Below are positions 29,976 through 39,680 of a DNA stretch of 64,000 nt, in pieces. Numbering within the stretch: the stretch's first letter is position 1; each line of letters begins with the position of its first letter. The notes beneath the pieces are model-generated. The model did no database searches, had not been told where the DNA came from, and saw only the letters and a program-made list of their open reading frames with translations. A program made the position numbers and the translations under genes. The stretch is from Comamonas antarctica (GTDB taxonomy: Bacteria; Pseudomonadota; Gammaproteobacteria; Burkholderiales; Burkholderiaceae_C): positions 1,068,001 to 1,132,000 of the forward strand of contig NZ_CP054840.1 of the NCBI RefSeq assembly GCF_013363755.1, read 5' to 3'.

Positions 29976-31256
29976 TCAACCCGCCTGTCCCAGGCGCTGC
30001 GACACCGGCAGCGTATGGAACAGCAGCGCGCCCAGGCCCAGCATCACCGCAATGCCCAGCATGACCGCCGCGAACGGATCCCAGCCATGGTGCACCGCCC
30101 ACGAAGCCAGCACCCCGGTCAGCCATTGCATCAGCGCCGCCCCCAGGAACATGGCCATGGTCAGCAGGGCCATGGCACGGCCCGTGGCTTCAGGCGGGAA
30201 GGAGGAGCGCACATGCGCATATTGCAGCGCCGAGCCGCCCGAAATGCAGACGATGGCGATGATCAACGCCACCGTGAGCCAGCCGACATGCATCAACCCG
30301 AGCGCGGCGTAGAGCAGGGCGATGATCGACGTCGTGGTCACCAGCAGGCGGCGCCGGCGCAGCGGACCCGGGTCCAGGCGGCCGAAGACGCCCGGGCCTA
30401 CCAGGGAGATCAGCGACACCAGCAGCGCCAGATGGCCGCTGGCCACCAGCGACCAGTGGTGGCGCTCCATCAGCAGCGGTCCGAGCCACAGGCCGCGCAG
30501 CGTCAGGAAGGACGCATAGGTCACCAGTCCCATGGCCAGGATGCCCCAGCTGTAGGGCTGCATCATCAGCGCGCCGAATTCGCGCGACGCCGAAAGCCAG
30601 CTCTGGCGCGGGCCCGCGGCGGCGCCCGGGGCGGGCTCATGCACTTTCCAGGCAATCAGCAGCCATGACAGTGCCGACAGCAGTCCGAGCGTGGCGAATC
30701 CGCTGCGCCAGCCGTAATGCTCGACCAGCCAGGCCAGCGGCGAGCCCGTGAACAGCATGCCTATGCCGCCCAGCCCCAGGCTGATGCCCGACACCGCGGC
30801 AAATTGCGCGGCGGGAAAATGCCGTGCGATGAAGACCGTGCAGGCCAGGAAGGCGGGTGCGCAGCCCAGGCCGATCAGCGCCTGGCCCGCCAGCAGCCAG
30901 CCATAGCTGGGCGACCAGGCGGACAGGGCCGCGCCCACGATGCTCAGCGGCGCCGTCAACAGCACCGTGCGGCGCAGGCCATAGAGATCGATGCCCACAC
31001 CCATGAACAGCTGCACCGCGCCAAAGGTCAGCGCAAACAGGCCAGCAAACAGGCCCAGCGAGGAGGGCGAGAGGCCGAAGTCGGTCTGCAGGGCCACGGC
31101 AATGATGGCCGTGACGGTGCGGTAGGCCTGGCTCAGCGCAAAGCCGCTGAGCAGCACCAGCAGCATGGACCAGGCGCCGCTGGCGGTCAGCGGTGGGGAG
31201 CCGGCGGCGCTTGCGCCAGGAGCGGGATTCAGGTCGGGGGCGGCAGGCTGGTTCAC
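29976..31256 (-). CDS. MFS transporter
   Basis: This 426-residue protein has about twelve membrane segments and the MFS loop between helices 2 and 3 (MGVGIDLYGLRRTVLL). The N-terminus is a 27-residue Pro/Ala-rich cytoplasmic tail. No specific subfamily is recognised. It lies 81 bp downstream of kynA on the same strand and may be co-transcribed with it, which would hint at an aromatic or organic-acid substrate (inference). Confidence 0.88.
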   Translation of the reverse strand: MNQPAAPDLNPAPGASAAGSPPLTASGAWSMLLVLLSGFALSQAYRTVTAIIAVALQTDFGLSPSSLGLFAGLFALTFGAVQLFMGVGIDLYGLRRTVLLTAPLSIVGAALSAWSPSYGWLLAGQALIGLGCAPAFLACTVFIARHFPAAQFAAVSGISLGLGGIGMLFTGSPLAWLVEHYGWRSGFATLGLLSALSWLLIAWKVHEPAPGAAAGPRQSWLSASREFGALMMQPYSWGILAMGLVTYASFLTLRGLWLGPLLMERHHWSLVASGHLALLVSLISLVGPGVFGRLDPGPLRRRRLLVTTTSIIALLYAALGLMHVGWLTVALIIAIVCISGGSALQYAHVRSSFPPEATGRAMALLTMAMFLGAALMQWLTGVLASWAVHHGWDPFAAVMLGIAVMLGLGALLFHTLPVSQRLGQAG

Positions 31257-31337
31257 GGCACAATGTTCCTCATTGCCCGAGCCTAGCCTGAAGCCAGGGC
31301 CGGCGCTGTCGCCTGCGGCGCTGGGGGAAACCCTGGC

Positions 31338-32189
31338 TCACAACGCGCTGCGCAGCGTCCAGATCTCGGGGAACAACACCACGTCGAGCATCTTGCGCAG
31401 ATAGCTCACGCCGCCCGTGCCGCCCGTGCCGCGCTTGAAGCCGATCACGCGCTCGACGGTGGTCACATGGCGAAAGCGCCAGAGCCGGAACGCGTCCTCG
31501 AGATCGGTCAGTTCCTCGCCCAGCTGGTACAGGTCCCAATGCGTGGCGGGATCGCGGTAGACCGTGAGCCAGGCCTGCTCGACGCCGGGATCGGCGCTGT
31601 AGGGCTGGGTCCAGTCGCGCTGCAGATGGCTTTCGGGCACCGCAATGCCGCGGCGCGCGAGCAGGCGCAGCGCCTCGTCGTACAGCGAGGGCGCGCGGTA
31701 GGCCGCATCGACCAGGGCCAGCAGTTCGGGCCGGTGCGCGTGCGGCTTGAGCATGGCCGCGTTCTTGTTGCCCAGCGAGAACTCGATGCAGCGGTATTGG
31801 TAGCTCTGGAAGCCGCTCGACTGCGCGAGATAGGGGCGGATCGCGCTGTATTCGGGCGGCGTCATCGTCGCCAGCACATCCCAGGCATGCACCAGCTGCT
31901 CCATGATGCGCGAGACGCGCGCCAGCATCTTGAAGGCCGTCGGCAGCTCGTCCTTGGCGACATGCGCGATGGCGGCGTGCAGTTCGTGCAGCATCAGCTT
32001 CATCCACAGTTCGCTGGTCTGGTGCTGGACGATGAACAGCATCTCGTTGTGGTCCGGCGACAGCGGCTTTTGCGCCGTGAGGATCTGGTCGAGCTGCAGG
32101 TAGTCGCCATAGCTCATGCTCTGGCTGAAGTCGAGCTGCGCGCGCTCTTGCTGCACGATGGCTTCGGGTGCGGGGGGGTGGTCGGTCAT
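31338..32189 (-). CDS. kynA: Tryptophan 2,3-dioxygenase
   Basis: This 283-residue heme enzyme opens the indole ring of tryptophan to N-formylkynurenine. The core has [57 protein letters not shown] and [15 protein letters not shown], all diagnostic. The start at 32189 ([10 protein letters not shown]) gives the family length and leaves 101 bp for a divergent promoter. The ATG at 32270 would extend it to 310 residues but leave only 20 bp. It is separated from kynU by an opposite-strand glycosylase gene, so it needs its own promoter. Confidence 0.94.
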   Translation of the reverse strand: MTDHPPAPEAIVQQERAQLDFSQSMSYGDYLQLDQILTAQKPLSPDHNEMLFIVQHQTSELWMKLMLHELHAAIAHVAKDELPTAFKMLARVSRIMEQLVHAWDVLATMTPPEYSAIRPYLAQSSGFQSYQYRCIEFSLGNKNAAMLKPHAHRPELLALVDAAYRAPSLYDEALRLLARRGIAVPESHLQRDWTQPYSADPGVEQAWLTVYRDPATHWDLYQLGEELTDLEDAFRLWRFRHVTTVERVIGFKRGTGGTGGVSYLRKMLDVVLFPEIWTLRSAL

Positions 32190-32290
32190 GGAAGCAGGGC
32201 AATAATCGGTCGATACATCATAGGCCGCCGCTTGGTCCTGTGCCCCTTTGTTCCCGCCTTGTTGCGGCATTGTCTTCGCACCCTCGCTCC

Positions 32291-33175
32291 ATGAACGACT
32301 GCTTTGAAACCCTGGCTTTGCCCGTGAACTTCCGCGTGCACGAACTGCTGGCCTTCCATGCACGCGACCGCGAGGCGCTGGCCGAGCAGGTGGCCGCGGA
32401 CACGCTGCGCAAGGGGCTGTGGAGGCAGGGCCGGCCGGTGTGCCTGCAGATCGATTTCCTGCCGGGACGGGCCCGCGTGCGGTGGGATGCCGAGGGCCTG
32501 CCCGCGCAGGATGTCTTGCCGCTGGTGCAACGCATGCTGGGATTGACGCAGGACATAGGCCGCTTCGAGGCGCAATGGGCCGCGCACCCTCTGCTGGGTC
32601 CGGTGCTGCAGCGCCAGTCGGGCCTGCGCGTGCCGCTCGCGGGCACGCCGTTCGAGGCGCTGGCCTGGGCCATCATGGGCCAGCAGATCAGCGTGGCGGC
32701 CGCGGTGTCGCTGCGCCGGCGCTTGATCCTGGCGGCCGATCTGCGCCACCCGGGCGGCCTGTATTGCCATCCCCAGGCCGATGCCGTGCTGGCGCTGGGC
32801 CTGGAGTCGTTGCGCGCGGCAGGGCTGTCACAGGGCAAGGCGCAGAGTCTGCTGGCAGTGGCCGAGGCGGTGCGGGCCGGACGCCTGCCGCTCGATGCCT
32901 GGGCCGCGGCGCCGCAGTTGTCGGTGGAGCAGATCCGCACCGCCCTGCTGGCCATCAAGGGCATAGGTCCGTGGACGGTCAACTACACACTGCTGCGCGG
33001 CTTCGGCTGGCTCGATGGTTCGCTGCATGGCGATGTGGCGGTGCGCCGCGGCATCGAGCGGCTGCTGCAGGAGGATGTGGACATGGCGCGTGCCGAAGCC
33101 TGGCTTGCGCCGTTTGCGCCATGGCGCGCGCTGGTGGCGGCGCACCTGTGGGCAATGCAGGCGCTGAACGCCTGA
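32291..33175 (+). CDS. DNA-3-methyladenine glycosylase II-like (AlkA-type HhH-GPD) protein
   Basis: This 294-residue DNA repair glycosylase has an AlkA-like N-terminal part, then [18 protein letters not shown], the helix-hairpin-helix [15 protein letters not shown] and the catalytic Asp in [14 protein letters not shown]. AlkA enzymes remove alkylated purines. It lies between kynU and kynA but on the opposite strand. Its stop abuts the kynU stop exactly within a TGATCA palindrome, leaving no room for a terminator. Confidence 0.9.
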   Translation: MNDCFETLALPVNFRVHELLAFHARDREALAEQVAADTLRKGLWRQGRPVCLQIDFLPGRARVRWDAEGLPAQDVLPLVQRMLGLTQDIGRFEAQWAAHPLLGPVLQRQSGLRVPLAGTPFEALAWAIMGQQISVAAAVSLRRRLILAADLRHPGGLYCHPQADAVLALGLESLRAAGLSQGKAQSLLAVAEAVRAGRLPLDAWAAAPQLSVEQIRTALLAIKGIGPWTVNYTLLRGFGWLDGSLHGDVAVRRGIERLLQEDVDMARAEAWLAPFAPWRALVAAHLWAMQALNA

Positions 33176-34486
33176 TCAGGTCACCGCCTGGCGCTGGTGG
33201 AAGCGCGCCTCGCGCCATTCGCCGCTCTCCAGCACCTGGCGCAGCTGTTCGGCGGCATTCCATACATCCTCGAAGCCCAGGTACAGCGGGGTGAAGCCGA
33301 AACGCAGGATGTCCTTGTGCCGGCCCACGCCGCCGTCGCCCTGGCGGAAGTCGCCGATCACGCCGCGTGCGATCAATGCCTGCACGATCGCATAGGCGCC
33401 GCTGCCCTGGCCGTCGACGCCCAGGCCCTCGTCGCGCGTGAGGCAGACCTGGGAGCCGCGCTTTTCATGGGCCAGCGGCGTGGCCAGGCCCAGGCCGTGG
33501 CCCGCGCAGCGCTGCTCGACCAGCGCGATGAACAGATCGGTCAGCGCCAGCGACTTGGCGCGCAGCGCCGCCATGCCGCCCAGCGGCTCGGTGGCGCTGA
33601 ACACATCGAGCCCGCACTGCAGCGCCGACAGGCTGATGATGGGCTGCGTGCCGCACAGATAGCGCTGTATGCCGTCCGCAGGTGCATAGCCGGGCGTGAA
33701 CGCGAACGGCGCGGCATGGCCGAACCAGCCGGCCAGCGGCTGCGCGCAGCGGTTGACGACGCGCGGGTGCGCCCAGACGAACGCGGGCGCGCCCGGGCCG
33801 CCATTGAGGTATTTGTAGCCGCAGCCCACCGCAAAGTCGGCATCGGCGGCATGCAGATCGATGGGCACCGCGCCCGCGCTGTGGCACAGGTCCCAGACGC
33901 ACAGGATGCCGTGCGCATGCGCCGCGGCCGTGAGGCCGGCCATGTCGTGCATCGCTCCCGTGCGGTAGTTCACATGCGTCAGCAGCAGGATGGCGGCCTG
34001 GTCGTCGAGCGCGGCGGGGATTTCCTCGGGCTCGAGCAGCACCAGTTGCAGCCCATGCTGGGCGCAGACCGACTCGGCGATGTACAGGTCGGTGGGGAAG
34101 TTGCTGCGCTCGGTCAGCAGCCGGCGGCGCGCCGGCGCGTCTTCGGCGGCAATGCGCGCCGCGGCCGTGAGCACCTTGAACAGGTTGATGGAGGTGGTGT
34201 CAGTGAATACCAGCTCGTCCCGGCGCGCGCCCAGCCAGGGCGCGAACTGGTTGCCCAGGCGCTGCGGCAGATCGACCCAGCCGGCCTTGTTCCACGAGGT
34301 GATCAGGTCCTGCGCCCATTCCTGCTGCACGACCTGCGCCACGCGCGCGGCCGTGGCCCGGGGCGCCAGGCCCAGCGAGTTGCCGTCGAGATAGATCTGG
34401 CCCGCGGGCAGCGCGAACAGATCGCGCAGCGCGCGCAGCGGGTCCTCGGCATCGCGGTCGCGGCAGTCTTGCAAGGTCAGTGTCAT
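33176..34486 (-). CDS. kynU: Kynureninase
   Basis: This 436-residue PLP enzyme cleaves kynurenine to anthranilate and alanine. Motifs include IYLDGNSLGLAPR near the N-terminus, LTHVNYRTGAMHDM, CVWDLCHSAGAVP and the PLP Lys in VGCGYKYLNGGPGAPAF. Two close ATGs are possible, at 34486 and 34501; the first was used because it matches the usual short lead before DPLRALRD. It follows kynB in the same operon with a gap of only a few bases. Confidence 0.94.
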   Translation of the reverse strand: MTLTLQDCRDRDAEDPLRALRDLFALPAGQIYLDGNSLGLAPRATAARVAQVVQQEWAQDLITSWNKAGWVDLPQRLGNQFAPWLGARRDELVFTDTTSINLFKVLTAAARIAAEDAPARRRLLTERSNFPTDLYIAESVCAQHGLQLVLLEPEEIPAALDDQAAILLLTHVNYRTGAMHDMAGLTAAAHAHGILCVWDLCHSAGAVPIDLHAADADFAVGCGYKYLNGGPGAPAFVWAHPRVVNRCAQPLAGWFGHAAPFAFTPGYAPADGIQRYLCGTQPIISLSALQCGLDVFSATEPLGGMAALRAKSLALTDLFIALVEQRCAGHGLGLATPLAHEKRGSQVCLTRDEGLGVDGQGSGAYAIVQALIARGVIGDFRQGDGGVGRHKDILRFGFTPLYLGFEDVWNAAEQLRQVLESGEWREARFHQRQAVT

Positions 34487-34505
34487 GCGTGTTTCATCCA
34501 TGGGT

Positions 34506-35138
34506 TCAGCGCAGCGTGCGCAGTACGGCGCGCACGGGCGAGGCATCGGCCTGCGTCAGTTTGAGCGGCAGCGCAATCAGTTCATAGTCGCCTTCGGGCA
34601 CGGCGTCGAGCACCAGATTTTCCAGCACGCGCAGGCCGCGACGGCGAATGACCTGGTGGCTGTCGAGCGTCTTGCTGCTGGCGGGATCGATGCTCGCGGT
34701 GTCGATGCCGATCAGCCGCACGCCCAGATCGGCCAGCCGCTCGACGGTTTCGGGCGCATACGCGGCCAGGCCATCGTCCCAGCCCGTGGGTGCCTGCGCA
34801 TAGGTGCGCACCAGCACGCGCGGCGGCAAGTCGGCCGTGATTGCATGTTCGAGGTGCTGCCAGCGCAGCAGCGGGCCCTGCGCAATCGCATGGATCACGC
34901 GGCAGGGCCCGAGAAAGCTTTCCAGGTCGAGCGCGCCAATCGCCGCGCCATCGGGCGCATAGTGCAGCGGTGCGTCGGCATGCGCGCCGACATGCGGCGA
35001 CAGCGTGATGGCGCTGACGTTGACCGGGCAGCCCGGCGCAATCGTCGCGCACCACTGCTGGCTGTAGGGCGTGTCGCCCGGAAACACCGGGCTGGCGCTG
35101 TGGATCGGAGGGGAGATGTCCCAGAGTTGCTGTGCCAT
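34506..35138 (-). CDS. kynB: Kynurenine formamidase, cyclase-like type
   Basis: This 210-residue metal-dependent hydrolase turns N-formylkynurenine into kynurenine. It begins MAQQLWDISPPIHSASPVFPGD and has the metal motif SPHVGAHADAPLHY (HxxxHxD), then LIGIDTASIDP, the KynB pattern. The frame stays open upstream through the permease region, but homology begins at 35138. It lies 11 bp after the permease stop and about 20 bp before the kynU start. Confidence 0.94.
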   Translation of the reverse strand: MAQQLWDISPPIHSASPVFPGDTPYSQQWCATIAPGCPVNVSAITLSPHVGAHADAPLHYAPDGAAIGALDLESFLGPCRVIHAIAQGPLLRWQHLEHAITADLPPRVLVRTYAQAPTGWDDGLAAYAPETVERLADLGVRLIGIDTASIDPASSKTLDSHQVIRRRGLRVLENLVLDAVPEGDYELIALPLKLTQADASPVRAVLRTLR

Positions 35139-35149
35139 GGGAGTCGACT

Positions 35150-36520
35150 TTAAACGGCGCGGCGCCGGAACCAGAGCCGGTAGGCCAGCAGCAGCACACC
35201 CAGGAAGGGCACGCCGGTCAGCAGCGTGAGGTGGAATTCCGCGGTGAAGTAGGTCGTGACCAGCACGCCCAGCATCAGCGCCGCGCCCAGCAGCGTCAGC
35301 ACCGGAAAGCCCCACATGCGAAACGCCAGCGGCCGGTTGCCCTCGGCCTGCCAGCGCGCGCGGAAGAACAGATGCGTCACGAACACCATGAACCAGGTGA
35401 ACATCGCGCCGAACATCGCAATCGACATCATCCAGACCAGCGATTTCTCGGGCTGCCAGACGTTGAGCACCATGGCCACGGCAATGCCGGCGCAGGACAC
35501 CGCAATCGCGCGCGTGGGCACGCCGCGCGCGTTGAGCCGGCCCAGGCCCCGCGGCGCGTAGCCGCCGCGCGACAGGCTGAACATCATGCGCGAGGTCACA
35601 TACAGCTGGCTGTTCATGGCCGACAGCGCGGCCACCAGCACGACGAAATTGAGCACATGCGCGGCGCCCGGAATGCCGAGGATCTCCATCACGCGCACGA
35701 ACGGGCTGCGGTCGGTGCCGGCCGCCTGCCAGGGCACGATGGCCAGCATCAGCGCTAGCGTCAGCAGATAGAACAGCACCAGCCGCAGCACCGTGGTGCG
35801 GAAGGCGCTGGTGATGGCCTTTTGCGGATCCTGCGCCTCGCCTGCGGCCACGGCAATCGCTTCGAGGCTCAGATAGCTGAAGATCGCGACGATCACGCCG
35901 ACCCAGGTGCCCCACAGGCCGTTGGGGAAGAAGCCGCCTTGCGCGGTGTAGAGGTGAAAGCCGATGTCGGGGCGCTGCGTGCCGAACACCACATAGGCGC
36001 CGATCAGAATGAAGGCCACGATGGCCACGATCTTGACCATGGAGAACACATACTCGACCTGGCCGAAGGCCTTGACGCTCGAGGCGTTCACCGCGATCAG
36101 GCCCGCCGAGAACAGTGCCACCCAGAGCCAGCGCGGCGAGTCGGGAAACCAGTACCCCATGTAGAGGCCGACGGCCGTGACTTCCATGCCCACGGCCAGC
36201 ACCACCGCGGCCCAGTAGGCATAACGCACGAGAAAGCCGGCCCAGGGCGCGATGTAGTGCTCGGCATAGGCGCCAAACGAGCCCGAGGTCGGATGCGCGA
36301 CGGTCATCTCGGCCAGGCAGCCCATCAGCAGCAGCGCGATCAGCGCGCCGATCGCATAGCTCAACAGCACGCTCGGGCCGGCAAAGCCGATTGCAAACGC
36401 GCTGCCCATGAACAGGCCCGTGCCGATGGCGCCGCCAATCGCGATCATCACGATCTGCGCGCCGCTCAGGTGCTGCTGCAGGCCGGTTTCGCGTTGCTGG
36501 ATATCTTGGAAGGTGGCCAT
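35150..36520 (-). CDS. Amino acid permease (APC superfamily) of the kynurenine operon
   Basis: This 456-residue transporter has twelve predicted helices. The first carries the APC substrate motif VMIAIGGAIGTGLFMGS, and HPTSGSFGAYAEHYIAPWAGFLV follows. It resembles the AnsP/ProY/AroP group of proton-coupled importers. It heads kynB and kynU, so tryptophan, kynurenine or a related aromatic amino acid is a plausible cargo (inference). The start at 36520 (MATFQDIQQRE) matches the family. A REP-type inverted repeat lies 65 bp upstream. Confidence 0.88.
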   Translation of the reverse strand: MATFQDIQQRETGLQQHLSGAQIVMIAIGGAIGTGLFMGSAFAIGFAGPSVLLSYAIGALIALLLMGCLAEMTVAHPTSGSFGAYAEHYIAPWAGFLVRYAYWAAVVLAVGMEVTAVGLYMGYWFPDSPRWLWVALFSAGLIAVNASSVKAFGQVEYVFSMVKIVAIVAFILIGAYVVFGTQRPDIGFHLYTAQGGFFPNGLWGTWVGVIVAIFSYLSLEAIAVAAGEAQDPQKAITSAFRTTVLRLVLFYLLTLALMLAIVPWQAAGTDRSPFVRVMEILGIPGAAHVLNFVVLVAALSAMNSQLYVTSRMMFSLSRGGYAPRGLGRLNARGVPTRAIAVSCAGIAVAMVLNVWQPEKSLVWMMSIAMFGAMFTWFMVFVTHLFFRARWQAEGNRPLAFRMWGFPVLTLLGAALMLGVLVTTYFTAEFHLTLLTGVPFLGVLLLAYRLWFRRRAV

Positions 36521-36584
36521 GGCCGGAATCTTTCTGCGCGTGCAGCTTGCAGGGTATAGGGAAAACGGGCGCGCCAAAAGCACA

Positions 36585-36635
36585 TCGACAGGCTCAGTGC
36601 GAACGGGCTTTATCCGTTCGTCCTGAGCCTGTCGA
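36585..36635. repeat. REP-type palindromic element
   Basis: TCGACAGGCTCAG (36585-36597) and CTGAGCCTGTCGA (36623-36635) are perfect complements. The inner parts, GAACGGG and CCGTTCG, extend the hairpin. The TCGACAGGCTCAG...GAACGG consensus is a widely dispersed extragenic palindrome in proteobacteria. It lies between the argF end and the permease start. Confidence 0.75.
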
Positions 36636-36657
36636 AGGATGGACGGTCCCCGAAGTT

Positions 36658-37581
36658 TTAGTCGGCCTGCTTGCCCAGCAAAAGATACTCCATCAGCGCC
36701 TTCTGCACATGCATGCGGTTCTCTGCTTCTTCCCACACCACGGACTGCGGCCCGTCGATGACTTCGGCTTCGACTTCCTCGCCGCGGTGCGCGGGCAGGC
36801 AGTGCATGAACAGCGCATCGGGGCGCGCCGCGGCCATCATCTCGGCATCGACGCACCAGTCGGCAAAGGCCTTCTTGCGCGCCTCGTTCTCGGCTTCGTA
36901 GCCCATGCTGGTCCAGACATCGGTCGTGACCAGATCGGCGCCGGCGCAGGCCTCGAGCGGGTCCTTGAAGACCGCATAGCTGCCCGGGTTGGCGGCCTTG
37001 CCGTTGAAGGCCAGGCGCTCGTCGACCTCATAGCCGCCCGGGGTGCTCAGGTGCACCTTGAAGCCCAGCAGGTCGGCGGCCTGCAGCCAGGTGTTGGCCA
37101 TGTTGTTGCCATCGCCGACCCAGGCGACGGTCTTGCCCTGGATCGAGCCGCGGTGCTCGATGAAGGTGAAGATGTCGGCCAGGATCTGGCAGGGGTGGAA
37201 CTCGTTGGTCAGGCCGTTGATGATGGGCACGCGCGAGTACTCGGCAAAGCGCTCGATGCGCTCCTGGCCGAAGGTGCGGATCATCACCAGGTCGGTCATG
37301 CGGCTGATGACGCGCGCGCTGTCCTCGATGGGCTCGGAGCGGCCGAGCTGGCTGTCGCCCGAGGTCAGGTGCACCACCGAGCCGCCAAGCTGGTACATGC
37401 CGGCTTCGAAGCTCACGCGGGTGCGCGTGCTGGCCTTCTCGAAGATCATCGCCAGCGTGCGGTCGCTGAGCGTATGGTGCTTCTCGTAGTTCTTGAACTT
37501 CTTCTTGATCAGCGCCGCGCGCTCGAACAGGTAGGCGTATTCCTCGGCGGTGAAATCACTGAATTGGAGGTAATGCTTCAT
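36658..37581 (-). CDS. argF: Ornithine carbamoyltransferase
   Basis: This 307-residue enzyme makes citrulline from ornithine and carbamoyl phosphate. The carbamoyl-phosphate motif FEKASTRTRVSFE, NEFHPCQILADI and the C-terminal MHCLPAHRGEEV are all present. It follows argD on the same strand with a 16-bp gap, so the two arginine genes form an operon. Confidence 0.96.
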   Translation of the reverse strand: MKHYLQFSDFTAEEYAYLFERAALIKKKFKNYEKHHTLSDRTLAMIFEKASTRTRVSFEAGMYQLGGSVVHLTSGDSQLGRSEPIEDSARVISRMTDLVMIRTFGQERIERFAEYSRVPIINGLTNEFHPCQILADIFTFIEHRGSIQGKTVAWVGDGNNMANTWLQAADLLGFKVHLSTPGGYEVDERLAFNGKAANPGSYAVFKDPLEACAGADLVTTDVWTSMGYEAENEARKKAFADWCVDAEMMAAARPDALFMHCLPAHRGEEVEAEVIDGPQSVVWEEAENRMHVQKALMEYLLLGKQAD

Positions 37582-37597
37582 AGGTTCATTTTCATGT

Positions 37598-38794
37598 TCA
37601 GGCGGCCAGCACGGCCTGCACCAGCGGCAGCAGCCGCTCCACGATCTCGTCGGCTTCGGCCTCGGTGAGGATCAGCGGCGGCACCAGGCGGATCACGGTG
37701 TCGGCCGTCACGCTCAGCAGCAGGCCGGCCGCGGCCGCCTGGCCGATCAGCTGGCCGCAGGGCTTGTTCAACTCGACGCCGATCATCAGGCCCTGGCCGC
37801 GGATGTCGACCACGCCGTCGAGCACGCCCAGCTTGGCGCGCAGCGCGGCCTTGAGATGCTCGCCGACGCGGGCCGCATGCTCGAGCAGGCCGTCCTCTTC
37901 CATGATGCGGATGGTTTCAATGCCCGCGCGCATGGCGAAGGGATTGCCGCCAAAGGTCGAGCCGTGGTTGCCCGGCTTGAGCACCTCGGCCGCCTTGCCA
38001 TGCGCCACGACGGCGCCGACCGGCACGCCCGAGCCCAGGCCCTTGGCCAGCGACATGACGTCGGGCACGATGCCGGCCCACTGGTGCGCGAACCACTTGC
38101 CGGTGCGGCCCATGCCGGCCTGCACTTCGTCCAGCATCAGCAGCCAGCCGCGCTCGTCGCACAGCGCGCGCACCTGCTGCAGGTATTCGGCGCGCATCGG
38201 GTGCAGGCCGCCTTCGCCCTGGATGGGCTCCATCAGCACCGCCGTGATGTTGGCGTTGCCTTCGGTGGCCGCGAGCAGCGCCTGGTAATCGTTGGGCGCC
38301 ACGCGGATGAAGCCGTCGAGCAGCGGGCCGAAGCCGTCGCGCACCTTGGCATTGCCGGTGGCGGTCATGGTGGCGATCGAGCGGCCATGGAAGGCATGGT
38401 CATAAACGACGATCTCGGGGCGGGCAATGCCCTTGTCGACACCGTACTTGCGCGCGATCTTGATTGCCGCCTCGTTGGCTTCGAGGCCCGTGCTGCAGAA
38501 GAAAACGTTGGTCATCTTCGCGCGCTCGACCAGCATCTTGGCGAGGATTTCCTGGCCGGGCACATGGTAGTAGTTCGAGGTGTGGATGAGCTTGGTCAGC
38601 TGATCCTGCAACGCGGGCACCAGGCGCGGGTGGTTGTGGCCCAGGGTGTTCACCGCAATGCCGCCAAGCGCATCGAGGTATTCCTTGCCATTCACGTCCC
38701 AGACGCGGCAGCCTTGGCCTCGTTCCAGAGCGATCGGGACGCGGCCATAGGTGTTCATCACGTGGGGCGAGGCTGCCTCGATGAAAGCGGTCAT
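37598..38794 (-). CDS. argD: Acetylornithine aminotransferase
   Basis: This 398-residue class III PLP aminotransferase begins MTAFIEAASPHVMNTYGRVPIALERGQG. It has FFCSTGLEANEAAIKIAR, LMLDEVQAGMGRTGKWFAHQ and the PLP Lys in MSLAKGLGSGVPVGA. GGGAG lies eight to nine bases before the ATG at 38794, supporting that start over the longer frame. It is the first gene of the argD-argF operon and diverges from a DUF3579 gene. Confidence 0.95.
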   Translation of the reverse strand: MTAFIEAASPHVMNTYGRVPIALERGQGCRVWDVNGKEYLDALGGIAVNTLGHNHPRLVPALQDQLTKLIHTSNYYHVPGQEILAKMLVERAKMTNVFFCSTGLEANEAAIKIARKYGVDKGIARPEIVVYDHAFHGRSIATMTATGNAKVRDGFGPLLDGFIRVAPNDYQALLAATEGNANITAVLMEPIQGEGGLHPMRAEYLQQVRALCDERGWLLMLDEVQAGMGRTGKWFAHQWAGIVPDVMSLAKGLGSGVPVGAVVAHGKAAEVLKPGNHGSTFGGNPFAMRAGIETIRIMEEDGLLEHAARVGEHLKAALRAKLGVLDGVVDIRGQGLMIGVELNKPCGQLIGQAAAAGLLLSVTADTVIRLVPPLILTEAEADEIVERLLPLVQAVLAA

Positions 38795-38939
38795 TGCAAA
38801 AATCTCCCAAGAATGCAGGGGTGGCATGGACATTGCATCCATGCGCCGGGTTGAGCGAACTACAATTTTAGATGGACGCGGCGCGATGAAAATTGACGAA
38901 TACGCATCACAGCCGTGCAATGCACCCATGGCAAGCTCG

Positions 38940-38955
38940 ACTCTTGTATAAGAGT
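38940..38955. promoter_or_regulatory. Small palindrome in the argD/DUF3579 divergent region
   Basis: ACTCTT, spacer GTAT and AAGAGT form a perfect inverted repeat about 70 bp before the DUF3579 gene and 145 bp before argD. It overlaps a TATAAG sequence that could be a -10 element. It does not match an ArgR box clearly, so its role is unknown. Confidence 0.35.
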
Positions 38956-39022
38956 TAAACTCTCCCATTGACCCGCCAGCGGCGATCCCGCCCCGGTCAC
39001 ATCACTTTGCACAACGATATCG

Positions 39023-39343
39023 ATGGTCTCCCCCAATTCTCAAGAACTGTTCATCCAGGGCCTGACCCGCGATGGAAAAACCTTTCGGCCCAGTGATTGG
39101 GCAGAGCGCCTGGCCGGTGTCATGAGCCAGTTCCGCCCTGGGGGAGCCAGCCCTGGCAGCCATCTGAGCTATTCGCCCTGGTGCATTCCCACCACCCTCA
39201 ACGGCACCAAGTGCGTGGTGCTGCACGCCGATCTGCGCGAGCATGAGCCCATGGCCTGGGACTTCGTGATCAATTTCGCCAAGGACAACAACCTGCAGAT
39301 CGCCGAGGCCTGCCTGCTGCCGGACGCGCCGCCGAAGGCCTAG
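39023..39343 (+). CDS. DUF3579 domain protein
   Basis: This 106-residue protein fits the DUF3579 family (PF12112) of betaproteobacteria. The conserved core is FIQGLTRDGKTFRPSDWAERLAGVMSQF, followed by YSPWCIPTTLNGTKCVVLH. No function is known for the family. It is divergent from argD, an arrangement from which a regulatory link cannot be concluded. A terminator follows 28 bp downstream. Confidence 0.9.
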   Translation: MVSPNSQELFIQGLTRDGKTFRPSDWAERLAGVMSQFRPGGASPGSHLSYSPWCIPTTLNGTKCVVLHADLREHEPMAWDFVINFAKDNNLQIAEACLLPDAPPKA

Positions 39344-39371
39344 TCGCGTCTTGCTTTGGCATCTCGACCAG

Positions 39372-39394
39372 GCCGGCTTCATGCCGGCTTTTTT
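39372..39394 (+). terminator. Intrinsic terminator of the DUF3579 gene
   Basis: GCCGGC, loop TTCAT, GCCGGC and six T. The stem is palindromic in itself, and the U tract is on the rightward side. Confidence 0.85.
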
Positions 39395-39602
39395 GTGGGC
39401 CCAGCGTTAGGCACGAATCACGACTTGAAACCCCTTTTGACGCAGCCGGCGAGGCAGGCTCAGGGCGAACGGTGTCTGGTTGGTTTGAAAAGAGCGCACA
39501 GCGTGATTGGGTGCTGTGCTCGACAAAGCGTCCGTGGTGAGCTTGGCGAGGGCGCCGCACGGTGAAGCAGTGCGTTTGAAGCGGGCGAATCGAGCCGCCG
39601 CC

Positions 39603-39671
39603 GGGCCGCCCCAAGGCGGCGAGGGCCCCCGGGGGGGCAGCGACCCACACGCAGTGGGGGAGCGTGGGGGC
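39603..39671. repeat. GC-rich intergenic element with nested inverted repeats
   Basis: This 69-bp stretch holds GCCGCC/GGCGGC, GGGCCCCC/GGGGGGGC and CCCAC...GTGGGGG arms in series. From memory, very similar blocks recur between genes in Comamonadaceae genomes, so I call it a dispersed repeat. The whole gap 39344-39775 (432 bp) has otherwise only two terminators and a degenerate REP-like piece at 39452-39471; no credible gene is seen there. Confidence 0.5.
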
Positions 39672-39680
39672 AACATAACG

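Noticed and set aside
35139..35915. An apparent 469-residue fusion upstream of kynB.
   Set aside because: The extra N-terminal part lies inside the permease gene in another frame and shows Arg/Ala-rich shadow composition.
38870..38925. A possible ArgR box upstream of argD (GACGAATACGCATCA region).
   Set aside because: Only one half-site is tolerable; the pair does not match the ArgR consensus well enough to call.
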